From the NCBI GenBank assembly GCA_002296285.1, contig DBHX01000037.1:1-23683 (forward strand): 23,683 nt of DNA, given 5' to 3'. This DNA is from a bacterium UBP8_UBA817. GTDB lineage: Bacteria > Margulisbacteria > Marinamargulisbacteria > UBA817. The position numbers and the translations under genes were made by a program. The notes under the pieces are model-generated. The model made no database searches, was not told the origin of the DNA, and worked only from the letters and a program-made list of their open reading frames with translations. Below, in pieces: positions 1-7,300 of this stretch (position 1 is its first letter; each line of letters begins with the position of its first letter).

Positions 1-860
1 TAAATTTTTCAGGAAAGTTTTTTAATGTTGTTTCATATGGCATTGATAAAGATACCGAACTACTGGATTATGATGAACTTGATCGACTGGCTAAAGAACA
101 TCAGCCCAAGCTTATTATTGGCGGCGCATCGGCTTACCCTAGAATCATTGACTTTGAGAGAATGGCTAAAATTGCAAAATCAGTCGGCGCATACTTTATG
201 GTTGATATGGCACATATTGCTGGATTGGTTGCCAGTGGGCATCATCCCTCGCCGGTTCCACATGCCGATGTTGTGACATCAACCACCCACAAGTCATTAC
301 GAGGACCTCGTGGGGGCATCATTTTAACCAATAATGAGAATTTGGCAAAAGAGTTTAACAAATCTGTTTTTCCAGGAACTCAAGGTGGCCCACTCATGCA
401 TGTTATCGCTGCTAAAGCCGTATCATTTAAACAAGCACTTGATCCTAGTTTTAAAGAGTACCAACAACAAGTTGTTAACAATGCCAAAGCCATGGCTGAG
501 CAATTTATTCATTATGGATTCAAAGTTCTAACCAATGGGTCTGATAATCATTTAAATCTAGTTGATTTAAGGAATAAAGGATTAACGGGAAAAGTTGCTG
601 AAAAGGTATTGGATGACATTGGAATCACGGCCAATAAGAATGCCGTTCCATTTGATACAGAAAGTCCATTTGTGACCTCTGGGCTTCGCTTTGGTACGCC
701 AGCCGCTACATCTCGAGGATTTAAAGAAGACGAATTCAAAAAAATTGTTGATATCGTGGACTTGGTATTATCCAACCCTGATGATGTTGCCACGGCAGAA
801 AAGGCTCAAAGCATGGTGTTATCGCTATGTGAGGCATTTCCATTATACCCCACACTTTAA
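1..860 (+). CDS. glyA: Serine hydroxymethyltransferase, 5'-truncated by window edge
   Basis: PLP enzyme that converts serine plus tetrahydrofolate to glycine plus 5,10-methylene-THF in the cytosol. The frame is open from the window edge (first full codon at base 3), and about 285 residues are present. Against the usual ~417 residues, roughly the first 130 are missing. It starts within the conserved NFSGKFFNVVSYGID stretch. It keeps VDMAHIAGL, the STTHKSLRGPRGG motif whose lysine (codon 291-293) should bind PLP, FPGTQGGPLMHVIAAKA and the C-terminal SPFVTSGLRFGTPA block. Wording such as SAYPRIIDF resembles alphaproteobacterial and related enzymes more than the E. coli one. The stop overlaps the pheA start by one base (TAATG), so the two are probably translationally coupled. 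The intact 3' part gives no sign of decay. Confidence 0.97.
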   Translation, partial: NFSGKFFNVVSYGIDKDTELLDYDELDRLAKEHQPKLIIGGASAYPRIIDFERMAKIAKSVGAYFMVDMAHIAGLVASGHHPSPVPHADVVTSTTHKSLRGPRGGIILTNNENLAKEFNKSVFPGTQGGPLMHVIAAKAVSFKQALDPSFKEYQQQVVNNAKAMAEQFIHYGFKVLTNGSDNHLNLVDLRNKGLTGKVAEKVLDDIGITANKNAVPFDTESPFVTSGLRFGTPAATSRGFKEDEFKKIVDIVDLVLSNPDDVATAEKAQSMVLSLCEAFPLYPTL

Positions 861-1723
861 TGCGTATTGGTTACTTAGGGCCAAAGGGAACATTTACTCA
901 TTTTGCTTGTCAAAAAGCCATTCAAGATCATGAATTAACCCATTCTGAAATGATTGAATATCAGTCATTGGATCGTCTATTTGATGCATTAACCAATGAG
1001 TCCGTCGATTATGTATTTTCTCCGATTGAAAACTCCATTGAAGGACCGGTAAATCGTGTCTTGGATGCATTAACGCATATTGAAAACACCTACATTCATT
1101 CCAGTTATACCATGCCAATTAATCAGAGTATATTGAGTTTTAATAACGCCATTCAGGCCACCAATATTCAACATATTGTTTCAATGCCCCATGCCATTGC
1201 TCAATGCTATGCGTTCATTCAGTCCAACTGCCCCCATGCAACACTTCACCACGCACCTTCTACCGCAGGATCCGTTCCAATGATTGATGCATTAAAATTA
1301 CCCAGAGACACCACAGTGGTTATTGGCCATCAAGGGATTGCGGACTATTTTTCCATCCATATCATTGAAAAAAATATTCAAGATCAAAAAATGAATAGTA
1401 CTGAATTTTGCTTGATTGGCAGGGCAGAACCCGATGTCAAATCCATTCATGATATGACACAATCATTGTTGGCATTTTCTACTCCAAAAGATTCACCAGG
1501 AAGTTTATTGAGTGTCTTGGAAATATTTAAAGACCATCAAATTAACTTGTCAAAAATTCTCTCCCGACCTGAAAAATCTGATATGGGATCGTATATATTT
1601 TTTGTTGAATTCCCAACAAAATTCGATAACATATTATTGAATGAATTGTTTGCTAAGATCAAAAAGAAATCTCAGTTTTTTAAACATTTAGGAACTTACA
1701 AGAATCGAGGCTTTCATGATTAA
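860..1723 (+). CDS. pheA: Prephenate dehydratase (monofunctional)
   Basis: Converts prephenate to phenylpyruvate in phenylalanine synthesis. The 287 residues match the single-function family: an N-terminal catalytic half opening with GYLGPKGTFT, the PIENSIEGPVNRVLD substrate-binding block near residue 52-70, and a C-terminal ACT domain (about 200-280) with GSLLSVLEIFKDHQINLSKILSRP, the phenylalanine-sensing fold. There is no chorismate mutase domain. The family's TRF signature reads T181-E182-F183, so the threonine remains but the usual arginine is glutamate. The start overlaps the glyA stop by one base, there is no Shine-Dalgarno, and the 3' end overlaps serS by 8 nt. Family assignment is firm; full activity is less certain because of the TEF change. 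Confidence 0.93.
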   Translation: MRIGYLGPKGTFTHFACQKAIQDHELTHSEMIEYQSLDRLFDALTNESVDYVFSPIENSIEGPVNRVLDALTHIENTYIHSSYTMPINQSILSFNNAIQATNIQHIVSMPHAIAQCYAFIQSNCPHATLHHAPSTAGSVPMIDALKLPRDTTVVIGHQGIADYFSIHIIEKNIQDQKMNSTEFCLIGRAEPDVKSIHDMTQSLLAFSTPKDSPGSLLSVLEIFKDHQINLSKILSRPEKSDMGSYIFFVEFPTKFDNILLNELFAKIKKKSQFFKHLGTYKNRGFHD

Positions 1724-2969
1724 TCCAAAATTATTAAGAGAACATCCAGAAACTGTAAAATTATCATTGAAAAACCGTGGTTGTTCAGATGATGTTTTTA
1801 CTACACTTCAACAATTGGATATTCAGTGGCGAGAAAAACAACAAGAACTTGAACGATTGCAAGCATTGAGAAATGAATCCATTCCAAAGGGAAAACCAAC
1901 GGATGAAGAGCGTCAGAAATTATCTGAACTATCAAAAAATCTTAAAGAACTTCAAGAAGATGTCAATAACGTGAAAGATAAATTGGATGGATTTTCAATT
2001 GAAATTCCAAATATTCTTCAACCGGATACCCCCATTGGTCAAGATGAAACAAGCAACATTGTTATTCGAGAAGAAGGAACACCCAAATCTTTTAATTTTA
2101 AAGCTAAAACACATGATGAATTGGCCATTAAACTTCAACTAATTGACTTTGATCGAGCGACAAAAGTCACGGGATCACGCTTTGCGACCTTTACTGGACT
2201 TGGTGCTAAACTTGAACGGGCCATATCAAGCTTTATGCTTGATGTTCACACACAGTCTCATGGGTATACCGAGGTTTCACCCCCGGTTGTGGTTAACTCT
2301 GCTGCCATGCAAGGAACCGGGCAATTGCCAAAATTTGAAGATGATTTATATAAAATAGATAATGATTACTGGTTAAGTCCAACAGCAGAGGTTCAATTAA
2401 CCAACCATCACCATGGTGAAATTATTCCCAATGAACAGCTTCCCATTAAATACTGTGCCTTTACACAATGTTTTAGAAAAGAAGCCGGAAGTTATGGCAA
2501 AGACATGAAGGGAATTATTCGTCTTCATCAATTTAATAAGGTTGAATTGGTACAATTGGTGGAACCCAGTCAATCAAATAAATTTTTGATGGAACTCCTC
2601 TATCATGCTGAAAAAATACTTCAACTATTAGAACTTCCATATCGCGTGGTACAACTTTGTAGTGGGGATATCGGCTTTTCTTCATCCAAAACTTATGACC
2701 TAGAAGTATGGTTTCCATCACAAAATCAGTATCGAGAAATATCTTCTTGTTCTAATTTCCTTGATTTTCAAGCAAGACGATCGAAAATAAGATATAGAGA
2801 CACAAATCAATCAGTGGATTACCTTCACACACTGAATGGATCTGGTCTTGCAGTAGGTCGAACATTTGCTGCCATATTGGAAAATTACCAGACAGAATCT
2901 GGTATAATACAAATACCCAAACAGTTGCAAAGCTACATGGGAATTCAGGAGATTGGATATGAAAAATAA
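1716..2969 (+). CDS. serS: Seryl-tRNA synthetase
   Basis: Class II synthetase that charges tRNA-Ser (and tRNA-Sec where present). The 417 residues are close to the normal ~425. Residues 1-105 form the long charged coiled-coil arm that grips the tRNA variable loop. The catalytic core has motif 1 (GYTEVSPPVVVN), motif 2 (FRKEAGSYGKDMKGIIRLHQF), TAEVQLTN, and motif 3 (LNGSGLAVGRTFAAILENY), followed by the C-terminal IPKQLQSYMG. The start lies 8 nt inside pheA, with GAGG five bases before the ATG. The 3' end overlaps the next regulator gene. No active-site residue appears to be lost. Confidence 0.97.
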   Translation: MINPKLLREHPETVKLSLKNRGCSDDVFTTLQQLDIQWREKQQELERLQALRNESIPKGKPTDEERQKLSELSKNLKELQEDVNNVKDKLDGFSIEIPNILQPDTPIGQDETSNIVIREEGTPKSFNFKAKTHDELAIKLQLIDFDRATKVTGSRFATFTGLGAKLERAISSFMLDVHTQSHGYTEVSPPVVVNSAAMQGTGQLPKFEDDLYKIDNDYWLSPTAEVQLTNHHHGEIIPNEQLPIKYCAFTQCFRKEAGSYGKDMKGIIRLHQFNKVELVQLVEPSQSNKFLMELLYHAEKILQLLELPYRVVQLCSGDIGFSSSKTYDLEVWFPSQNQYREISSCSNFLDFQARRSKIRYRDTNQSVDYLHTLNGSGLAVGRTFAAILENYQTESGIIQIPKQLQSYMGIQEIGYEK

Positions 2970-3231
2970 CTATATTGATTTATTTAAAGCTTTAGCAAAT
3001 GAAGATCGACTAAAGATAATTCAACTTTTGATTAAAAATGAAGAAATGTGTGCCCAAGATGTTGAAAAACATTTTTTCTTAGAACAATCCACAACCTCAC
3101 ATCACTTAAATACTTTGCGACGTGCTGGAATAACAAAAGCGCGTAAAAAAGGTCGAAATGTCTACTATTCAATTAATTATCAATCGTTTATCCATTCCAT
3201 GGATGAATTTAAAAGTGAACTTACAAAGTAA
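2959..3231 (+). CDS. ArsR-family winged-helix regulator
   Basis: Small DNA-binding transcription factor of 90 residues, consisting almost entirely of one winged helix. It has LFKALANEDRLKIIQLL (helix 1-2), the recognition segment around EQSTTSHHLNTLRRAGI, and the wing ARKKGRNVYYSIN. The ATG at 2959 was chosen because AGGAG sits 7 nt upstream; a TTG at 2953 would be only 1 nt from that site. It overlaps serS by 11 nt. The metal-sensing CxC motif of ArsR/SmtB is absent: a single Cys lies in the corresponding helix (EEMCAQDV), so it probably does not sense metals by the classic site. The ligand and target are unknown; its position at the end of a housekeeping operon gives no hint. Confidence 0.88.
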   Translation: MKNNYIDLFKALANEDRLKIIQLLIKNEEMCAQDVEKHFFLEQSTTSHHLNTLRRAGITKARKKGRNVYYSINYQSFIHSMDEFKSELTK

Positions 3232-3581
3232 TGCCGGAACTACAACCACACTCACCCTCTGAAGATCCATTATTAGATTTACCCAATGATCCAGACATTG
3301 CCACATCTGGGTTACTTCCTCGAAAACAAGAACTTCACAAAAAATTTATTCACACGCTTCAACAAGTATTGCCACATTTAGGTAAAGATGAAAGCAAAAT
3401 TGTTTCAGCACTCATTATATTGGCATTAAAACTTGAAGGTATTATTGGTAAAGAAATATCTGAAAAAGATTCAAAACTTATTGAAGTATTAAAAGACTTG
3501 GTTATCAATGATAATGAAAAAAAAGACTCGGCCGTTAAAATTGCCGAACGATTAATGAAATCAAATTCGACTGAAAACTAA
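3231..3581 (+). CDS. Small uncharacterised helical protein
   Basis: I do not recognise this 116-residue protein. Residues 1-30 are proline- and acid-rich and probably disordered. The rest is a lysine-rich amphipathic helical region (HKKFIHTLQQVLPHLG onward, then IVSALIILALKLEGIIG). There is no signal peptide, and the only hydrophobic stretch (about 60-75) is short. The start shares one base with the ArsR stop (TAATG), so translation is probably coupled, which could make it a partner of that regulator (inference). The stop codon overlaps the convergent lpxC stop (shared CTAA at 3578-3581). Codon use looks like its neighbours. Confidence 0.75.
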   Translation: MPELQPHSPSEDPLLDLPNDPDIATSGLLPRKQELHKKFIHTLQQVLPHLGKDESKIVSALIILALKLEGIIGKEISEKDSKLIEVLKDLVINDNEKKDSAVKIAERLMKSNSTEN

Positions 3582-4372
3582 ACTAGCTTCTTTAATAACT
3601 CACAGTTACCCAAATGAGATGGTCGAATCAATACAAAATGACCACATACTTCTTTTCCACAAATCGACATGTCACCAATAAAATCTAATATTTTATGTCG
3701 AGCCAATTCATCTTCATATCGAGGATCATTCAGATACCCATTATCAGATACAATTAACGCATTATCTAACGACCCCCCTTTGGCCAATCCTTGCGCTTTT
3801 AACGCTTCAATTTCATGTGTAAACCCATATGTTCTTGCAGAAGCAATGGATTGAATGAAGGCTTCTTTTGAATGCTCATAATAGAAGCTCATGGATTTAA
3901 TCCAATGATCCGGATACGATAAGAACACCGAAATTTTTAATTTATCTGAGGGGAAAACAAAATAATGAGAATTACTTATTTTAAATTCAACGTCAGTACG
4001 AATCGTTAGTTTTTCTTTGTCTTTCGAATTAATTTTTATTAAGTGAGGATTCAGTTTATTAATAAAATCAATGGAGCTTCCATCCAATATGGGCAACTCT
4101 TCTGAATCCAATTGAACGGATACATGGTTTAATTCCAGTGCATAACACGCTGCAAGAAAATGCTCTGGGGTCTGAATGGTTATGGATCCATTGGTTAAGC
4201 TTGTTGATCGAATATGATTGATTCCAATGGCAGATGATTCTACCAACACATCTTGCTGATTTAATTCAAAAGAAATCCCTTCGGCTCTGGATGGGCCAAC
4301 ACTCATTTTGACTTTTTTACCGGAATGAATTCCAATTCCTTCAAATATAACCGACTGCGTTAATGTATTCAT
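3578..4372 (-). CDS. lpxC: UDP-3-O-acyl-N-acetylglucosamine deacetylase
   Basis: Zinc amidase for the committed step of lipid A synthesis. It has 264 residues against about 300 in the family. The catalytic set is complete: TPEHF with Glu70 and zinc ligand His71, ARTYGF (179-184), the glycine-rich KGGSLDNALIV, RHKILDFIGD with zinc ligands His226, Asp230 and Asp234, and the general-base histidine in PSH (His253). It ends soon after that motif, so the C-terminal tail that carries the FtsH degradation signal in E. coli is absent. The ATG follows directly on the U-tract of an intrinsic terminator (4373-4397) and has no Shine-Dalgarno. How it is transcribed and initiated is unclear. The ATG position agrees with the family N-terminus. 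Confidence 0.95.
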   Translation of the reverse strand: MNTLTQSVIFEGIGIHSGKKVKMSVGPSRAEGISFELNQQDVLVESSAIGINHIRSTSLTNGSITIQTPEHFLAACYALELNHVSVQLDSEELPILDGSSIDFINKLNPHLIKINSKDKEKLTIRTDVEFKISNSHYFVFPSDKLKISVFLSYPDHWIKSMSFYYEHSKEAFIQSIASARTYGFTHEIEALKAQGLAKGGSLDNALIVSDNGYLNDPRYEDELARHKILDFIGDMSICGKEVCGHFVLIRPSHLGNCELLKKLV

Positions 4373-4397
4373 AAAAAAAGCCCCAATTTCTTGGGGC
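4373..4397 (-). terminator. Intrinsic terminator of the 68-aa gene
   Basis: On the minus strand a perfect 7-bp stem GCCCCAA/TTGGGGC encloses a GAAA tetraloop and is followed by seven T residues. It lies 28 nt past the stop of the 68-residue gene. The T-run runs straight into the lpxC start codon, so any transcript reaching lpxC from upstream must read through it. Confidence 0.9.
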
Positions 4398-4424
4398 CCT
4401 TTCCTTCATTAATTATTGATTCAA

Positions 4425-4631
4425 TTATGCTGCAACTGGCGCATCAACTTTATCGTAATCTGCTTTGCTTACGAATTTTGTTAAATTTGTTCCATCATCA
4501 TCTTGAGCTCTAAAAGCATAACGAACCTGCACACCTTTGGTTGTTTCTCTTTTGTACTCAACTTTCTTAATTTCAGATTCATTGATTGAAACTTTTTTTC
4601 TTTTTTTTACGTTGTAAAATTCAATTGCCAT
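4425..4631 (-). CDS. Small basic conserved-looking protein (68 aa)
   Basis: Unknown function. The 68-residue protein begins MAIEFYNVKKRKKV and has a Lys/Arg-rich first half, a central YAFRAQDDDGTNLTKFVS segment, and a short Ala/Val tail. It looks like a small beta-rich cytosolic or nucleic-acid-associated protein, with no signal peptide or membrane helix. It is the best-equipped gene in the window: GGAGG lies 6 nt before the ATG (4638-4642), it has a near-consensus promoter (4657-4685) and a strong terminator. It therefore looks monocistronic and probably highly expressed. It sits between nrdB and lpxC, but its own signals argue against a functional link with either. I cannot assign it to a family by name. 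Confidence 0.85.
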   Translation of the reverse strand: MAIEFYNVKKRKKVSINESEIKKVEYKRETTKGVQVRYAFRAQDDDGTNLTKFVSKADYDKVDAPVAA

Positions 4632-4656
4632 TTTATACCTCCAACTTTAGATTAAA

Positions 4657-4685
4657 ATATTAGCACAGTCTGAGCCTAGACTCAA
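4657..4685 (-). promoter_or_regulatory. Sigma-70-type promoter of the 68-aa gene with overlapping palindrome
   Basis: On the minus strand: -35 TTGAGT (4680-4685), a 17-nt spacer, then extended -10 TGC-TAATAT (hexamer at 4657-4662). The predicted transcript start is near 4650, giving a leader of about 19 nt that carries GGAGG. A 14-bp imperfect palindrome TGAGCCTAGACTCA (4671-4684) covers the -35/spacer and could be a repressor site; that role is inferred. The promoter begins only a few bases after the nrdB stop. Confidence 0.75.
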
Positions 4686-4689
4686 TATA

Positions 4690-5754
4690 TTACCACTCTA
4701 GACTTCCAGATTGGTATTCTCTCACTGTTCCTTCAAAGAAATTGGTTTCAATCATGTTGTTTTGTGTAAATTCATCCAACCATGGAAAAGGATTCAGAGA
4801 ATTAAACGCTTTTCCCAAACCAATTGAATCCAACCGCATATCACCAATAAATTGAATATACTCTTTTAGCATCACTGGTGTAATTCCTAAAATTCCCTCA
4901 CCAATGCATGATACCCCCCATTCAATTTCCATTTCAACTGAATCAATAATGTTTTGCCGCATTGTACTTTTCAGATCATCGGTCCAAACCTCTGGCTGCT
5001 CTTCCTTAATTGAATTGATGATATTAACAAAAAGACGCACATGGAGGTCTTCATCTCGATTAATGAACTGAATCATTTCTTTACTGCCTGGCATTTTGTT
5101 ATGACGACCAAAATTATAGAATACTAGGAATGCACTGAAGAAGAATATTCCTTCAAAAATCAAATTTGTTGTGCATGCTTCAAGAAACTCTTTGGCCCCT
5201 TCGGTTGTTTTTGTTGAAAAATCAGCCCGATTAATTTTATACATGGACTCAAGCACTCGTTTATTTTTATAAAATAAATCCTTATCTTTTCGATACAAAC
5301 CATACACTTCTTCTGGATCAAGACCAACCGCCTCAACCATGCAAGAATAACTATCAACGTGTAAACACTCTTCATAAATTTGACGCGCTACGGCCAATAC
5401 AACCTCAGGAGATGTAATGTGAGGCTTAATGACTTCAGATAAAGAATTGACCAGCAGACCGTCTAAATTTGATGCAAAAGCTAAGGCTCTTAAAAAACAA
5501 GTTCGCTCTTGCTCGTTAAGATCATTATTTTCCCATTGCTCTTTATCTTTTTGAAAAGATATTTCTTCTGCCACCCAATTGTTTTTTTGCATGCCTTTAA
5601 AAATATCTCTTGCCCAAGGGTGCTTTAATGGAGATGCTTGAAGTAGACCATCATCATACCCATTAATAATTCGTCGTTTGTTAATAATACTTTGGTTTGT
5701 CATTTCATCCATCTCAGTGAATTCACCCTGAAACATTTTATTTCCTACTGGCAT
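4690..5754 (-). CDS. nrdB: Ribonucleotide reductase class I, small (radical) subunit
   Basis: Beta subunit of aerobic ribonucleotide reductase; it holds the dimetal centre and tyrosyl radical used by the NrdA subunit. Using the ATG at 5754 (AGGAG 7 nt upstream) gives 354 residues; an in-frame ATG at 5787 would place that site inside the gene. The iron ligands can be followed: Asp98 (ASNLDGL), Glu129 and His132 (YEECLHVDSY), Glu201 (FEGIFF), Glu235 and His238 (NRDEDLH). The radical tyrosine is Tyr136, four residues after His132, so it is not the Tyr-less subclass. The C-terminal tail EYQSGSLEW would dock on NrdA. nrdA is not in the window. A promoter and an inverted repeat lie upstream. Confidence 0.95.
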   Translation of the reverse strand: MPVGNKMFQGEFTEMDEMTNQSIINKRRIINGYDDGLLQASPLKHPWARDIFKGMQKNNWVAEEISFQKDKEQWENNDLNEQERTCFLRALAFASNLDGLLVNSLSEVIKPHITSPEVVLAVARQIYEECLHVDSYSCMVEAVGLDPEEVYGLYRKDKDLFYKNKRVLESMYKINRADFSTKTTEGAKEFLEACTTNLIFEGIFFFSAFLVFYNFGRHNKMPGSKEMIQFINRDEDLHVRLFVNIINSIKEEQPEVWTDDLKSTMRQNIIDSVEMEIEWGVSCIGEGILGITPVMLKEYIQFIGDMRLDSIGLGKAFNSLNPFPWLDEFTQNNMIETNFFEGTVREYQSGSLEW

Positions 5755-5778
5755 AACATCTCTCCTTTTTTTGTAATA

Positions 5779-5820
5779 ATAATACAAAACATGTTGTGAG
5801 AATTACTTGTTTTGTATTAT
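5779..5820 (-). repeat. Perfect 13-bp inverted repeat in the nrdB leader
   Basis: Arms ATAATACAAAACA (5779-5791) and TGTTTTGTATTAT (5808-5820) are exact reverse complements around a 16-nt spacer. The element lies between the predicted nrdB promoter and the nrdB Shine-Dalgarno. It could be an mRNA hairpin or an operator. Part of it (5784-5799) has partial resemblance, by eye, to the palindromic NrdR box, but a second properly spaced box is not evident. Confidence 0.7.
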
Positions 5821-5843
5821 GTCTTGAAACTGTTCTTAATATA

Positions 5844-5872
5844 ATTCTACCGATCTATTGTAACGGATTCAA
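5844..5872 (-). promoter_or_regulatory. Likely nrdB promoter
   Basis: Minus strand: -35 TTGAAT (5867-5872), a 17-nt spacer and -10 TAGAAT (5844-5849). The predicted start near 5837 gives a leader of about 80 nt containing the inverted repeat. The rest of the AT-rich 5755-6022 gap shows no gene or RNA that I can recognise. On the plus strand TTTACA (5970-5975), 18 nt, TAATAT (5994-5999) is a possible promoter for the gene at 6023. Confidence 0.55.
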
Positions 5873-6022
5873 ATATTAAAATGATTCGTTTTGAAACATT
5901 TGGTATTATGACAAAATTTCAACCATTTGACCAATATTTTTAACGTAATTTTTTTATTTTTTACTATTTTTTACAAATAATTTCTTCTGGTAATAATATG
6001 AATCTTTTTTAATACTATAGAT

Positions 6023-7300
6023 ATGGATACAAAATTAAAATTTAAAGAGATATTAAAAGGCAAAGGAACCGGCAAAACGATGAGCAAGCATTTGAGCTCT
6101 GAGGATATTGATTTTGTCATTCACCATCTTCATTCAACAGATATTCCGATGGCCATGAAAGCAACGCTTGTTACCGCTTGGTTGATGCTTGATTCTACGG
6201 ATGAGGAGGCGTTTGCTTTGGCTCGATTAAAAAATAATCTTGATAACTTATTACCAAATGAATTGCATTTTTTATTTCATCCAGATTCAAACTTATTTAT
6301 CGATCAGCAGATAAGCAAATTACTACTACATCAATCTTTAACTCAGGAAATATTAACTCAATGCCTTACGGACATTGCTGAAAAAAATACGCCCGACTTT
6401 AAAATAGCCGCATTATTGGAAGGTCTAAGATTAAAAGAAGAAACATTTGAGGAGAACACCGCCGTATATGACTTCTTTCATAACAAAAGCAGCAACGTCA
6501 ATTTGGATATCCCAGTCCTGATTGATATGGCAACGCCTTATGACGGCTTTAATCGCCACTACTTTTTGCAACCATTTTTAGCGGCATTGCTTGCCTCCAT
6601 CGGCATTCCATCCATTTTACATGGGGTGCATACTGTATCCCCAAAAAATGGCATGAATACCCATAAGCTCTTTTTAATGGCCAACAAAAACCCACTAAAA
6701 TCATTGGGAGAGGTTGAGCAAACCATTTTAGATCCTACGATTGGTTGGGGCTATATTGATCAATCTGTTTTTTGCCCCGCACTTCATGCCTTGATTCCAA
6801 CACGTATTGACATTGTCAAACGCCCTGTACTTGCCACCATTGAAAAATGGCTGCAACCTTTTTCTGCTGATCGCACGATTTGCTTAACAGGATTTACTCA
6901 CCCGCCATACAAACAAAAAACCATTGATCTTGTTCATCATGCCGGTATATATGATGATTTATTACTGGTTCGAGGGATTGAAGGCTCAACACTTCTCCCC
7001 TATGATCGACGTGCACCTTTTATTGTCTCTCAGAACAATGAAACCCCAACATTTGATTTTATGTCCCCGGAAGCACTCAATCATGCCCCCCTTGATTTAG
7101 GGGAGCAAGACCCAAAAAATAGTTTAACCGCAGGGATTGATGCGCTTTCTGGATCGAACAAAGAACTAATGAATTTTTTATGCTATCAATGCGCGGCGAT
7201 TGGGACAGTGATCGGGAAAAACATTGACCAAATGAATCGTGACCTTTCCGAATCCATTGACTCTGGGAATGCCCTAGCACATTGGGAACGCCTGAATTAA
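6023..7300 (+). CDS. TrpD-like (glycosyltransferase family 3 fold) protein
   Basis: Member of the anthranilate phosphoribosyltransferase-like group (YbiB/TrpD2 type), 425 residues. The helical N-terminal part (FKEILKGKGTGKTMS, then HLSSEDIDFVIHHL) is followed by the core with IDMATPYDGFNRHY (about 167-180), IPSILHG (195-201), GWGYIDQSVFCPALHALIP, KRPVLATIEKWLQP, TGFTHPPY and GIEGSTLLP. These follow the order seen in TrpD-like proteins of unknown substrate rather than true TrpD, whose phosphoribosyl loop I cannot find. No tryptophan genes are nearby, so I do not assign a reaction. There is no Shine-Dalgarno; TAATAC (6010-6015) lies 7 nt before the ATG. The stop overlaps the next convergent gene by 4 nt (TTAA). 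Confidence 0.8.
   Translation: MDTKLKFKEILKGKGTGKTMSKHLSSEDIDFVIHHLHSTDIPMAMKATLVTAWLMLDSTDEEAFALARLKNNLDNLLPNELHFLFHPDSNLFIDQQISKLLLHQSLTQEILTQCLTDIAEKNTPDFKIAALLEGLRLKEETFEENTAVYDFFHNKSSNVNLDIPVLIDMATPYDGFNRHYFLQPFLAALLASIGIPSILHGVHTVSPKNGMNTHKLFLMANKNPLKSLGEVEQTILDPTIGWGYIDQSVFCPALHALIPTRIDIVKRPVLATIEKWLQPFSADRTICLTGFTHPPYKQKTIDLVHHAGIYDDLLLVRGIEGSTLLPYDRRAPFIVSQNNETPTFDFMSPEALNHAPLDLGEQDPKNSLTAGIDALSGSNKELMNFLCYQCAAIGTVIGKNIDQMNRDLSESIDSGNALAHWERLN

Noticed and set aside
25..276. Open frame of 83 codons at the window start
   Set aside because: It is out of frame with the clear glyA reading over the same bases, which holds conserved SHMT motifs.
5784..5799. NrdR box upstream of nrdB
   Set aside because: About 12 of 16 positions fit by eye, but the required second box at the usual spacing is not seen, so I list only the inverted repeat.
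5755..6022. Possible small RNA or riboswitch in the AT-rich gap
   Set aside because: Apart from promoter-like elements and the inverted repeat, there is no tRNA-like fold, conserved riboswitch core or terminator.
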